A stretch of DNA of 48,176 bases, from contig JAUSNB010000057.1 of assembly GCA_030645615.1 (NCBI GenBank), positions 76,384 to 124,559 of the forward strand. Direction: 5' to 3'. This document shows positions 40,261-48,136 of this stretch, piece after piece (positions within the stretch are counted from its first letter, which is position 1; every line of letters starts with the position of its first letter). The DNA is from Actinomycetota bacterium (GTDB lineage Bacteria; Actinomycetota; Actinomycetes; S36-B12). The notes under the pieces are model-generated. The model did no database searches, was not told where the DNA came from, and saw nothing but the letters and a program-made list of their open reading frames with translations. Made by a program: the position numbers and the translations under genes.

Positions 40261-40835
40261 GGGAAGGCCCGCATGCCCTGCTGCGCCCGCCGCGCCGCCT
40301 CGTCGGCCCGCCGCTCCCGGGTCTCCGGCCGCTTGGCCGAGTCCACCCAGCCGATCAGCTGCTTGCGCGCACTCGCCGGGAACGCGTCGAAGGCGGCCCG
40401 GCTCCGCGGGTACCGGTCGAACGCCGCCTCGAGCTCCTCAGGAGGGGAGAGGGATTCGCTGCGGTCGAGCGCCGTCCACGATCCGTCCGCAACGGCCCGA
40501 TCGATCACGGCAAGCCCGGCCGGCTGCATGAGGCCGCCGGCGATCAGGCGCTCGACCCTGGCCTTGTTCGTGGCCGCCCACACGCTGCCCTTGCGACGCG
40601 GGCAGAAGTACAGGGCCGTCCGTTCGGCATCGACTGCCCGTGCGGTGGCGTCGATCCAGCCGAAGCACAGGGCCTCGCAGATCAGTTCCTCGTACGCCGG
40701 CGATGGCTTGGCGGCGGCCTTCTTGTAGGTGACGACCCACACGCCTCGCCCCGTGGCATGGTGGCCGGCCAGCCAGTCGCGCCACTCCGCCCGGTCGACG
40801 GGCTGGATGCGCGGGGCGTCGTCGAGCGCGCTCAT
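40257..40835 (-). CDS. YdeI/OmpD-associated family protein
   Basis: This 192-residue protein begins by resembling the DUF1801/YdeI group: WRDWLAGHHATGRGVWVVTYKK, then EALCFGWIDATARAVD and YFCPRRKGSVWAATNKARVERLI. The C-terminal helical part (LEAAFDRYPRSRAAFDAFPASARKQ, then RRADEAARRAQQG) is also typical. The biochemical role is unknown; homologues are linked to peptide or stress resistance. ATG 40835 overlaps the TetR stop by ATGA, and the stop overlaps the AlkD-like start. Confidence 0.88.
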   Translation of the reverse strand: MSALDDAPRIQPVDRAEWRDWLAGHHATGRGVWVVTYKKAAAKPSPAYEELICEALCFGWIDATARAVDAERTALYFCPRRKGSVWAATNKARVERLIAGGLMQPAGLAVIDRAVADGSWTALDRSESLSPPEELEAAFDRYPRSRAAFDAFPASARKQLIGWVDSAKRPETRERRADEAARRAQQGMRAFP

Positions 40836-41557
40836 CGCGCGGCGGGAGCCAGGCCCAGCCCCGTGGCCACGCGGCGCATCTGCTCGTCGAAATACGCCTT
40901 GCGGGCCCTCGGGCCAGACGCTACGACGTTGTGGAGGTGGCCGAACAGCTCGAAGGACACGGTGCCGAACATGGCGCTCCAGGCGGCCAGCCCGCGCAGC
41001 ATCAGGTCGGCGCTGAGTGACGGGCCGAGCACGGCAAGGACCGGCTCGACCGCGGATGCCACCGGAGCGGGCACCTCGTCGGGCTCGGGTGCCCGTCCCG
41101 ACCGGGTCAGGTCGACGATGATGGCAACGAGGACGTTGGGCACCCGTGACGCAGGCGCCACGGTGTCGGCGGGCGCTGCGTAGCCCGGGACTGGCGAACC
41201 GTAGATCAAGGCGTATTCGTGCGGGTTGGCCAGCGCCCACGCCCGCACGCCGTGGCAGGTGGCCATGAAGCGGCCCAGGGCGTCGGCCCTCGGCACGGCA
41301 GCCTCGGCCCTCTCGACCGCGGCGCCGAGGCTGTCATACGCGTCGACGATGAGCATCGTCAGCAGGGCGTCCCGATTGGGTACGTATCGGTAGACGGCCG
41401 ACGACACCATGCCGACGTCGCGGGCCACGGCCCGCAGGGACAACGCTGTCGCTCCCTCCTCGGCGAGGCGGATGCGGGCGGCGTCGAGGATCTCGCGGGT
41501 GATCTCGGCCCGGGCCCGTTCTCGTGCCGTGCGGGGCGCGTCGACTGGGGTTGGCAT
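40832..41557 (-). CDS. TetR-family transcriptional regulator
   Basis: This 241-residue protein has a TetR helix-turn-helix at about 20-65 (ILDAARIRLAEEG, LSLRAVARDVGMVSSAVYRYV) and a C-terminal ligand domain containing NPHEYALIYGSPVPGY, typical of the TetR_C_13/WHG group. ATG 41557 is chosen because CAGACT lies 6 bases upstream; a GTG at 41575 in frame is less likely as it would precede the expected transcript start. It diverges from an epimerase gene, with two palindromes in the gap that are likely its operators. Confidence 0.9.
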   Translation of the reverse strand: MPTPVDAPRTARERARAEITREILDAARIRLAEEGATALSLRAVARDVGMVSSAVYRYVPNRDALLTMLIVDAYDSLGAAVERAEAAVPRADALGRFMATCHGVRAWALANPHEYALIYGSPVPGYAAPADTVAPASRVPNVLVAIIVDLTRSGRAPEPDEVPAPVASAVEPVLAVLGPSLSADLMLRGLAAWSAMFGTVSFELFGHLHNVVASGPRARKAYFDEQMRRVATGLGLAPAAR

Positions 41558-41563
41558 GCCGAC

Positions 41564-41569
41564 AGTCTG
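41564..41569 (-). promoter_or_regulatory. -10-like box CAGACT of the TetR gene (minus strand)
   Basis: On the minus strand CAGACT ends 6 bases before ATG 41557. A possible -35, TTGCCG, lies 18 bases upstream at 41588-41593. Confidence 0.5.
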
Positions 41570-41598
41570 CCGCACTTACCAGAGCACCGGCAAGAAAC

Positions 41599-41613
41599 AA
41601 GAGCAGTGATCTT
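41599..41613. promoter_or_regulatory. Operator-like palindrome O1 (one mismatch)
   Basis: AAGAGCAGTGATCTT is a 15-base palindrome around G 41606 with one mismatched pair. Its core matches O2. It overlaps the first bases of the TTGACA -35 element of the epimerase promoter. Confidence 0.6.
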
Positions 41614-41640
41614 GACAAGCCCCGGGAGCCGCATTAACGT
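41612..41640 (+). promoter_or_regulatory. Consensus promoter of the epimerase gene
   Basis: A perfect -35 TTGACA (41612-41617), a 17-base spacer and -10 TAACGT (41635-41640) form a near-ideal sigma-70-type promoter. The mRNA would have a leader of about 35 bases with GAGGAG 5 bases before ATG 41685. It is flanked by operators that overlap each element. Confidence 0.75.
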
Positions 41641-41653
41641 GAGCAGTGCTCAC
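41639..41653. promoter_or_regulatory. Operator palindrome O2 (perfect)
   Basis: GTGAGCAGTGCTCAC is a perfect 15-base palindrome around G 41646. It covers the end of the -10 element and the likely transcription start of the epimerase gene. Its centre is exactly 40 bases from that of O1. Confidence 0.8.
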
Positions 41654-41684
41654 ATAACGGAGCATCAATCTCACGAGGAGTCCC

Positions 41685-42644
41685 ATGTCAGATCTTCCTG
41701 CCGCCCCCGTCCCGGGCACCCATCTGGTCGTCGGCGCCGGCGAGGTCGGCTCGGCGGTCGCCCGCCTGCTCGCTGACGCGGGGGCGGACGTCGTGGTGGC
41801 CAGCCGGAGAGGCCGTGGCCCGGCCCATCCGCTCATCCGCACGGTGACCGTGGACGCATCGAGCGTCGATGCGCTGCTCTCCGTCGTCCCGGATGCCGTC
41901 GTGATCTACAACTGCGTGAACCCCGCGTACCACCGATGGTCAGTGGACTGGCCCCCCATGGCGACCGCCTTCCTCGCCTACGCCGAGCGCACCGGCGCCG
42001 TCCTGGCCACCGTCTCCAACCTGTACGGCTACGGCCCCGTCGACGTGCCCATGGTCGAAAACCTCCCGCTTGCCGCCACCAGCCCGAAGGCCCGGATCCG
42101 GGTGCGCATGTGGCAGGACGCCAAGGCTGCCCACGACGCTGGCCGGATCAGGGCGACCGAGGTCCGCGGCTCCGATTACGCATGCGCCGGAGACCAGAGC
42201 ATGCTCGGGGACCGCGTCGTGCCCCGGGTACTGGCGGGCAAGCCGGTGCAGTTGGTGGGCGATGTCGATCAGCCGCACGCATGGACATCGCCGGTCGACA
42301 CGGCCCGCCTGCTGATCACCGTCGCCGCCGATCCGCGCGGCTGGGGCCGGGCATGGCACGTACCGAGCAACCCGCCGCGGTCGCAGCGCCAGGCGGTCGA
42401 GGACCTGGCCGCCGCGGCCGGGGTGCCGCCCGTCAAGGTCTCATCCGTGCCCGCCGCGCTCATGTGGGGACTTGGGCTGGTCAACCCGCTGATCCGCGAG
42501 CTCAAGGAGACGGGCTACCAGCGCACTCGCCCCTACCTGCTGGACGACACGGCCGCGCGGACGACCTTCGGCCTGATGCCCACGCCGTGGGATGCGGTGC
42601 TCAGGGGCATCGTCGCCGTATACCGGGAGCCCGTGCTCGCCTGA
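41685..42644 (+). CDS. NAD-dependent epimerase/dehydratase (SDR)
   Basis: This 319-residue extended short-chain dehydrogenase-like protein has a dinucleotide-binding motif HLVVGAGEVGSAVARLLADAG (about 13-33, GxGxxG), a following basic SRRGRG for a phosphate and NLYGYGP in place of the usual YxxxK, so catalytic activity needs caution. It ends with a helical substrate domain. The strong promoter carries two TetR operators, so expression is expected to be tightly induced. The substrate is unknown; such genes often accompany TetR regulators in actinobacteria. SD GAGGAG supports the start. Confidence 0.88.
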   Translation: MSDLPAAPVPGTHLVVGAGEVGSAVARLLADAGADVVVASRRGRGPAHPLIRTVTVDASSVDALLSVVPDAVVIYNCVNPAYHRWSVDWPPMATAFLAYAERTGAVLATVSNLYGYGPVDVPMVENLPLAATSPKARIRVRMWQDAKAAHDAGRIRATEVRGSDYACAGDQSMLGDRVVPRVLAGKPVQLVGDVDQPHAWTSPVDTARLLITVAADPRGWGRAWHVPSNPPRSQRQAVEDLAAAAGVPPVKVSSVPAALMWGLGLVNPLIRELKETGYQRTRPYLLDDTAARTTFGLMPTPWDAVLRGIVAVYREPVLA

Positions 42645-42675
42645 CCGGCCAGCGCGGACCCGTCATCGGCACCGA

Positions 42676-42724
42676 CCAGGGCGGAAAATGAAGGTGCCGC
42701 CCTTGGCGGAGCCTCCGGTCCGCC
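42676..42724 (+). terminator. Two adjoining hairpins after the epimerase gene
   Basis: CCAGGGCGG (42676-42684) pairs with CCGCCCTTGG (42697-42706) with one bulged base. GGCGGA (42705-42710) pairs with TCCGCC (42719-42724). The two share GG at 42705-42706, so they compete slightly. No T run follows. They may end the epimerase transcript or shape the leader of the next gene. Confidence 0.4.
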
Positions 42725-42746
42725 CGGCGAAGGTGGGGTGAGGGTC

Positions 42747-43421
42747 ATGAAGCGTTCTGTGATCGGGTTCGTCGCGGTTGCCGCATTCGCGGCCGCGTCA
42801 CTCGTGGTACCGGCGTCGGCCGGTGGCGTGCAACCGGAGCCGTCCCCCGCTCAGCAGTGCGTCGTCCCTAGCGGGCTGAGAGGTCAGCCGGTTCAGGTCG
42901 CCCGGACACAGCTGGCACGGTCGGGCTGCCGCAATATTGTCGTGCGGGCACGGTGCGAGGACGTGTCCCAATTCGGCCTAGTGGTGGACGTAAGGCCAGG
43001 CCCAGGTCGTTACCCGGCCAGCAAGCGGGTGACCCTCTGGAAGGGGATCCGGCAGACAGCCGATGGCCAGACCTGCGGAGAGCTCCCGGATTCGGATGCC
43101 GACCAAGGCTCGACACCCGGTGTCTCTGTCTATGACGGCCTCTACCACGGCCAATTCGCGATCTCCGGGTCCACCAGCCCGTCGATGGCCAATGCCGGGC
43201 CCTACACGCTGACGTTCACTGTCAGTGGCGGTCGGATCTCCGGCGATATTGACGGAACGGTGTCGGGCAACGGACTCGCAGCGGAGATTGTTTCCGTGGA
43301 GGGATTGCCCTGCCGGGCACCGAACGGCCTGCAGTTCACCCAACAGGGAACGGTCAGCGGCGCGGTGGAATGCAGCCTTGGGGCAACGACGGTCTGGGGT
43401 AACGTGACGGGCAACAGGTAG
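42747..43421 (+). CDS. Secreted six-cysteine protein, paralogue A
   Basis: The protein has 224 residues. A signal peptide ends near VPASAGG. The mature part has a PASTA-like N-terminal domain (about 38-100: CVVPSGLRGQPVQVARTQL to KRVTLWKGI) and a C-terminal beta-rich domain (about 125-222) with VYDGLYHGQF and SGGRISGDIDGTV. Cysteines are at 38, 61, 70, 110, 189 and 209, all shared with the two paralogues downstream. I do not know the family. ATG 42747 follows a GGGGTGAGGG ribosome site. It is probably exported and disulphide-bonded; a cell-wall-binding role is suggested only by the PASTA resemblance. Confidence 0.8.
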   Translation: MKRSVIGFVAVAAFAAASLVVPASAGGVQPEPSPAQQCVVPSGLRGQPVQVARTQLARSGCRNIVVRARCEDVSQFGLVVDVRPGPGRYPASKRVTLWKGIRQTADGQTCGELPDSDADQGSTPGVSVYDGLYHGQFAISGSTSPSMANAGPYTLTFTVSGGRISGDIDGTVSGNGLAAEIVSVEGLPCRAPNGLQFTQQGTVSGAVECSLGATTVWGNVTGNR

Positions 43422-43452
43422 TGTTCCGCGCATCGCGACGAGGTGACGGTTG

Positions 43453-44142
43453 GTGAGGCCGGTGCGCGCGGTTGCAGCCGCTCTGGCTGTGGTACTCCTT
43501 GCCGCCTTATCGGCGGCAGTTGTGCCAGCTTCCGCGTCCGTCGCCACCCACCATGGGCCGCGCTGCTTCGCCGGTGATGTCCGGGGCGTGGCCGTCGCGC
43601 AGGCACGCAGGAACCTGGTGTCGTTCGGCTGCCGGCACGGAACAGCGAGGGATGGCCACCACTACGTGATCAGGACCCGCTGCGTCGCGGCCACCCGGCG
43701 GGGCACCGTCGTGGCGCAGCGGCCGGTCGACGTCCTGCTGAAGAAGAGGCAGCGCCTCATCCTCTTCGTGGGCGTGGCAGGGACGTCCGAGGGCTGCCCA
43801 GCGGACACCGATCCATACAGCGTTACCGGGGCATTCGACGGCCCCTACCTTGGATCCTTCACGTCAACGTCAACGCCGTCGACGGTCCTTCCCGCTGGTT
43901 CGGTCTTCCCTTCCCTGTCGTTCGCAGTCGCCTACGGTGCGATCAGCGGGGACGTCACGGGGACCCTGAACGGCCTGGGAGTGAGCACCGACGCCGTGAT
44001 CACCATCGATGGCCGCGCGTGCCGTCCGGTGAGCGAGCTGCTCTTCGTCGCCAGTGCGAGTGGTCCAGCCGTCGTGAGCGGCGACATGACGTGCAGCGGC
44101 GAGCCCGCGCTGACCGGCACCTTCGACGCCGCCAAGCAGTAG
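43453..44142 (+). CDS. Secreted six-cysteine protein, paralogue B
   Basis: The protein has 229 residues. A signal peptide (about 1-28) ends near VPASASV. Cysteines 38, 60, 77, 115, 190 and 214 match the pattern of paralogues A and C, and FDGPYLGSF and YGAISGDVTGTL match their C-terminal domain. The PASTA-like half has diverged most: the TLWxGIRQTADG segment of A and C is replaced. Codon 19, in the signal peptide, is TTA (43507-43509), the second TTA I found in the window. GTG 43453 is chosen over TTG 43450 after GAGGTGACGG. Function unknown. Confidence 0.78.
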   Translation: MRPVRAVAAALAVVLLAALSAAVVPASASVATHHGPRCFAGDVRGVAVAQARRNLVSFGCRHGTARDGHHYVIRTRCVAATRRGTVVAQRPVDVLLKKRQRLILFVGVAGTSEGCPADTDPYSVTGAFDGPYLGSFTSTSTPSTVLPAGSVFPSLSFAVAYGAISGDVTGTLNGLGVSTDAVITIDGRACRPVSELLFVASASGPAVVSGDMTCSGEPALTGTFDAAKQ

Positions 44143-44183
44143 CCCCGTTCAGCACCGCTTCGTGGCATAGCCGGGTCGACACT

Positions 44184-44210
44184 GGTGGTGACCGCCGCGG
44201 CGGCGCCACC
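44184..44210 (+). terminator. GC-rich hairpin between paralogues B and C
   Basis: GGTGG (44184-44188) pairs with CCACC (44206-44210) and CCGCC (44192-44196) with GGCGG (44199-44203) inside. No T run follows. It lies in the 100-base gap before paralogue C and may separate its expression from that of B. Confidence 0.4.
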
Positions 44211-44242
44211 TCGGTCCCGCCGGGCAGGAGGCGAGGTGTGCC

Positions 44243-44920
44243 ATGGCCGGCCAACGACAGGTGTTTCGAATTCTCGCGGTCGCTTCCATGATTGCGGCCC
44301 TTTCCCTCGGCAGTGGTGCCGGTGCCGGGGCCGTCGTCTCCGCGGAGCCGGGTCCGGAGCGTGCTGGGACGTGCACGGTCCCTTCCGCGAAAGACCTGCA
44401 AGGGAAGAAACTCCACGTCGCCAAGAAGATCATCCGCGACGCCGGCTGCCGGGGCATCATCATTGTCCGCAACAAGTGCAAGCCGGTGAAGTATTTCGGC
44501 CTGGTCGTCGATCCCTCCCCGAAACCACGGGGGATAGTGTCCGTCAACCATCGCATCACCCTGTGGCGTGGCATCCGGCAGACAGCCGACGGCATGATCT
44601 GCGGGGAACTCCCGGACAACACGCCCGTTGAGCCCGTTGTCGACATCAGCGTCTACGACGGCGTCTACAACGGCATGTGGAAGCCACCCAACCGCGAGTA
44701 CCGGCTGCTCTTCACCGTCAGTGACGGGCTGATCTCCCGCGACGTGCAAGGGATCATCGGTCCCGATGGCGTGACCACCGCGCTGACGAGCGTCTTGACG
44801 CTGCCCTGCTCCTCCACCGCGGGCCTGACCTTCACGGAGAGCGGGCAGGTGTCGGGCGACGTCGTATGCAGCCTCGGGGGCACGACGATGGCAGGCCCAG
44901 TAGTGGCCCAACGCAACTGA
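44243..44920 (+). CDS. Secreted six-cysteine protein, paralogue C
   Basis: The protein has 225 residues. A signal peptide ends near GAGAVVSAEP. It is close to paralogue A: both have FGLVVD followed by a Pro-rich turn, TLW(K/R)GIRQTADG and CGELPD, then VYDGVYNG and a VSDGLISRDVQG version of the C-terminal motif. Cysteines are at 44, 69, 79, 120, 189 and 209. It is more basic in its PASTA-like half than A or B. ATG 44243 follows GGAGGCGAGG. Three tandem paralogues of this kind suggest repeated duplication under selection; role unknown. Confidence 0.8.
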   Translation: MAGQRQVFRILAVASMIAALSLGSGAGAGAVVSAEPGPERAGTCTVPSAKDLQGKKLHVAKKIIRDAGCRGIIIVRNKCKPVKYFGLVVDPSPKPRGIVSVNHRITLWRGIRQTADGMICGELPDNTPVEPVVDISVYDGVYNGMWKPPNREYRLLFTVSDGLISRDVQGIIGPDGVTTALTSVLTLPCSSTAGLTFTESGQVSGDVVCSLGGTTMAGPVVAQRN

Positions 44921-44973
44921 CGGATTTCGCCCTGAGCGATTCCCTCGGGGTACCGGGTGTCGGGCAGGTCATT

Positions 44974-44979
44974 TAGTGT
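44974..44979 (+). promoter_or_regulatory. -10-like box TAGTGT of the DrrA-like gene
   Basis: TAGTGT lies 6 bases before ATG 44986. No Shine-Dalgarno is present, so the exporter operon likely starts with a leaderless mRNA. Confidence 0.6.
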
Positions 44980-44985
44980 TCCCGC

Positions 44986-45986
<1,001 letters not shown>

Positions 45987-45990
<4 letters not shown>

Positions 45991-46835
45991 GCACGTTGTC
46001 GACCGCGCTTCCGCAGGTTCGGCGGCGACCGCTGTGGGGGTGGACGATCCAGGACGGCCTGGTGGTCACCCGGCGCAACCTGATCCAGACGGTCCGCGTG
46101 CCCGAGTTGCTGTTCTTCTCGCTCGTCCAGCCGGTGATCTTCGTCCTGCTCTTCGCCTACGTGTTCGGCGGCGCGATCCCCATCCCCGGCGATGCCTCGG
46201 CCGATGCCTACCGCCAGTACCTGATGCCCGGGATCTTCGGGCAGACCGTCGCCTTCGCGGCCGCGTCGAGCACGGTGGGCCTCGCCGAGGACATGCACAA
46301 GGGCCTGATCGACCGCTTCCGGGCGCTGCCGATGTCACCCCCGGCCGTGCTGATGGGACGGACGTTCGCCGACGCCGTCCGGCAGGTCCTCGTGCTGTTT
46401 GTCCTGAGCGTCACGGGGTACCTCGTCGGCTGGCGGATCGACAACGGGCTGCTCAACGCGATCTGGGCGTACGCCCTGCTGCTGCTCTTCGCCTATACGG
46501 TCGCGTGGATCGGATCCTGGATCGGCCTCTACATGCCCAACCCCGAGACGGCCAACACCGCGGGGCTGGTGTGGCTGTTCCCGCTGACCTTCCTCTCCAA
46601 CGCCTTCGTCCCGATCAACTCGCTGCCGGGCGCCCTGCAGGCGGTTGCCGCGTGGAACCCGATCTCGGCGCTCGTGCTGGCCTGCCGAGAGCTCTTCGGC
46701 AACCCGACCGGCATCCAGCCGGACTACTGGCCGCTGCAGCATCCCCAGCTCTACACCTTGATCTCCTGCACAGTGCTGATCGCGGTGTTCGCCACGCTGT
46801 CCGTGCGGCGGTACCGTCGCACGACCAGCCGGTAG
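45987..46835 (+). CDS. DrrB-like ABC-2 permease
   Basis: This 282-residue membrane protein has six predicted helices. The N-terminal RRNLIQTVRVPELLFFSLVQ, the LMPGIFGQTVAFAAASSTVGLAEDMHKGLIDRFRALPMS region and LVWLFPLTFLSNAFVPINSLP are classic for the DrrB family. It forms the membrane channel of the exporter with the ATPase gene that it overlaps by ATGA. Nothing else in the operon is evident. Confidence 0.93.
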
Positions 46836-46854
46836 TCAATAACGCACCCGGCCG

Positions 46855-48024
46855 ATGAGTGAGCACCGGCATGAGCGTGTCATCGGGGCGCGCCATGCCG
46901 TAACGCCGCTGGAGTTGTTCTTCGACCTGGTCTTCGTGTTCGCTCTCACCCAGGTCACGACGTTGCTGGCCGACGACCTCACCTGGCTGGGAATGCTCCG
47001 TGCCTTCGCCGTCCTCGCTGTCATCTGGTGGGCGTGGGCAGGTTTCGCGTGGCTCACGAACTCGATCGGTATCGACGATGACGTTGCGTCACGCTTGGTG
47101 ATGCTCGTCGCGATGGCAGCGATGCTCGTCGCCGGGCTTGCCGCACCCGGTGCCTTCGGTGCCTATTCGATCCTGTTCGGGGCGGCCTACCTTGTCGTGC
47201 GCATGCTCCATATCGCGCTCTACGCCGTTTCGACCCGGTCGGACCCGGATGTCTTCGGTGCCGTGGCGCGGCTGGCTCCCGGGATGGTGACGGCTCCGTT
47301 GCTCATCTTCGCCGCGGGCTTCCTCCCCGAGGGTCCCTGGCGCGCAGGCCTCTGGCTCGCAGCGATCGTCATCGACTTCGGGTCGCCGCTCATCGCCGGG
47401 TCGCAAGGATGGAAGATCGACCCGGGGCACTTCGCGGAACGGCATGGCCTGGTCATCATCATCGCGCTGGGTGAGTCGCTGGTCGCCCTCGGCCTGAGCG
47501 CCGCAGGCGAGGAACTGACGGCAGGAGTGATCGTCGCTGCCTCGCTCGGCGTCATCGTCGTGTCAGCCATGTGGTGGCTCTACTTCGACGTCGTTGCCCT
47601 GGCCGCCGAGCGCATGCTGGCGTCGCTGAGCGGGCGCGCACAGGCAGCGATGGCGCGTGACTCGTACAGCTACCTGCACCTGTTCATGGTGTTCGGCATC
47701 ATCCTGGTGGCGCTGGGACTGAAGAAGACCCTGCTGGACATCGAGGCTCCGCTCAAGTCGGTCGCCCTCGTTGCTCTGTACGGCGGCATGGCGCTGTACC
47801 TGCTCGCGCATGTGGCGTTCCGGCTCCGAAACATGGGGTCGCTCAACATCCAGCGTCTCGTCGTCGCCGCGCTGCTGATTGCAGCGATCCCGATCGGCCT
47901 GGCGATCCCGTCCATCACGGCACTGGCGCTGGCCACGGTGTTGGTGATCAGTCTGGTGGTGTTCGAGGGGATCCGCTTCCGCTCCGCTCGGCACGCCATC
48001 CGGCACCATCCGCCGGCGCAATAG
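46855..48024 (+). CDS. Low temperature requirement A (LtrA) family protein
   Basis: This 389-residue membrane protein has about 10 to 12 helices. The N-terminal TPLELFFDLVFVFALTQVT is the LtrA hallmark, and AERHGLVIIIALGESLVALG (about 194-213) is a second one. LtrA proteins were first linked to growth in the cold in Listeria; their biochemistry is unknown. The gene has no leaderless-type -10 box and no clear ribosome site, unlike its neighbours. It is followed at once by an insertion sequence, so its downstream context has changed. Confidence 0.9.
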   Translation: MSEHRHERVIGARHAVTPLELFFDLVFVFALTQVTTLLADDLTWLGMLRAFAVLAVIWWAWAGFAWLTNSIGIDDDVASRLVMLVAMAAMLVAGLAAPGAFGAYSILFGAAYLVVRMLHIALYAVSTRSDPDVFGAVARLAPGMVTAPLLIFAAGFLPEGPWRAGLWLAAIVIDFGSPLIAGSQGWKIDPGHFAERHGLVIIIALGESLVALGLSAAGEELTAGVIVAASLGVIVVSAMWWLYFDVVALAAERMLASLSGRAQAAMARDSYSYLHLFMVFGIILVALGLKKTLLDIEAPLKSVALVALYGGMALYLLAHVAFRLRNMGSLNIQRLVVAALLIAAIPIGLAIPSITALALATVLVISLVVFEGIRFRSARHAIRHHPPAQ

Positions 48025-48053
48025 GTCGCGGGCCGCTAGACGGTATGACGAGG

Positions 48054-48136
48054 CTGGGGCCTCACTCGCAAATGGACGTGGGTTGCCGTCAGGCTCTCGC
48101 CTGACAGGTAGAGCCACAGTTGTGAGGAGGCCCCAG
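48054..48136 (+). ncRNA. Structured leader, candidate IS110 bridge RNA
   Basis: CTGGGGCC (48054-48061) pairs with GGCCCCAG (48129-48136) and TCAC (48062-48065) with GTGA (48122-48125), leaving a 3-base bulge. Within the closed region, GTCAGGC (48088-48094) and GCCTGAC (48099-48105) form a 7-pair hairpin with loop TCTC. The outer stem also hides GGAGG and the GTG start of the transposase. This fits a guide (bridge) RNA or a translation-control hairpin; the two cannot be separated from this fragment. Confidence 0.4.

Noticed and set aside
46855-48024. A leaderless-type promoter for the LtrA gene
   Set aside because: No NAnnnT hexamer lies 6 to 8 bases before ATG 46855; it may be read through from the exporter operon, whose stop is 19 bases upstream.
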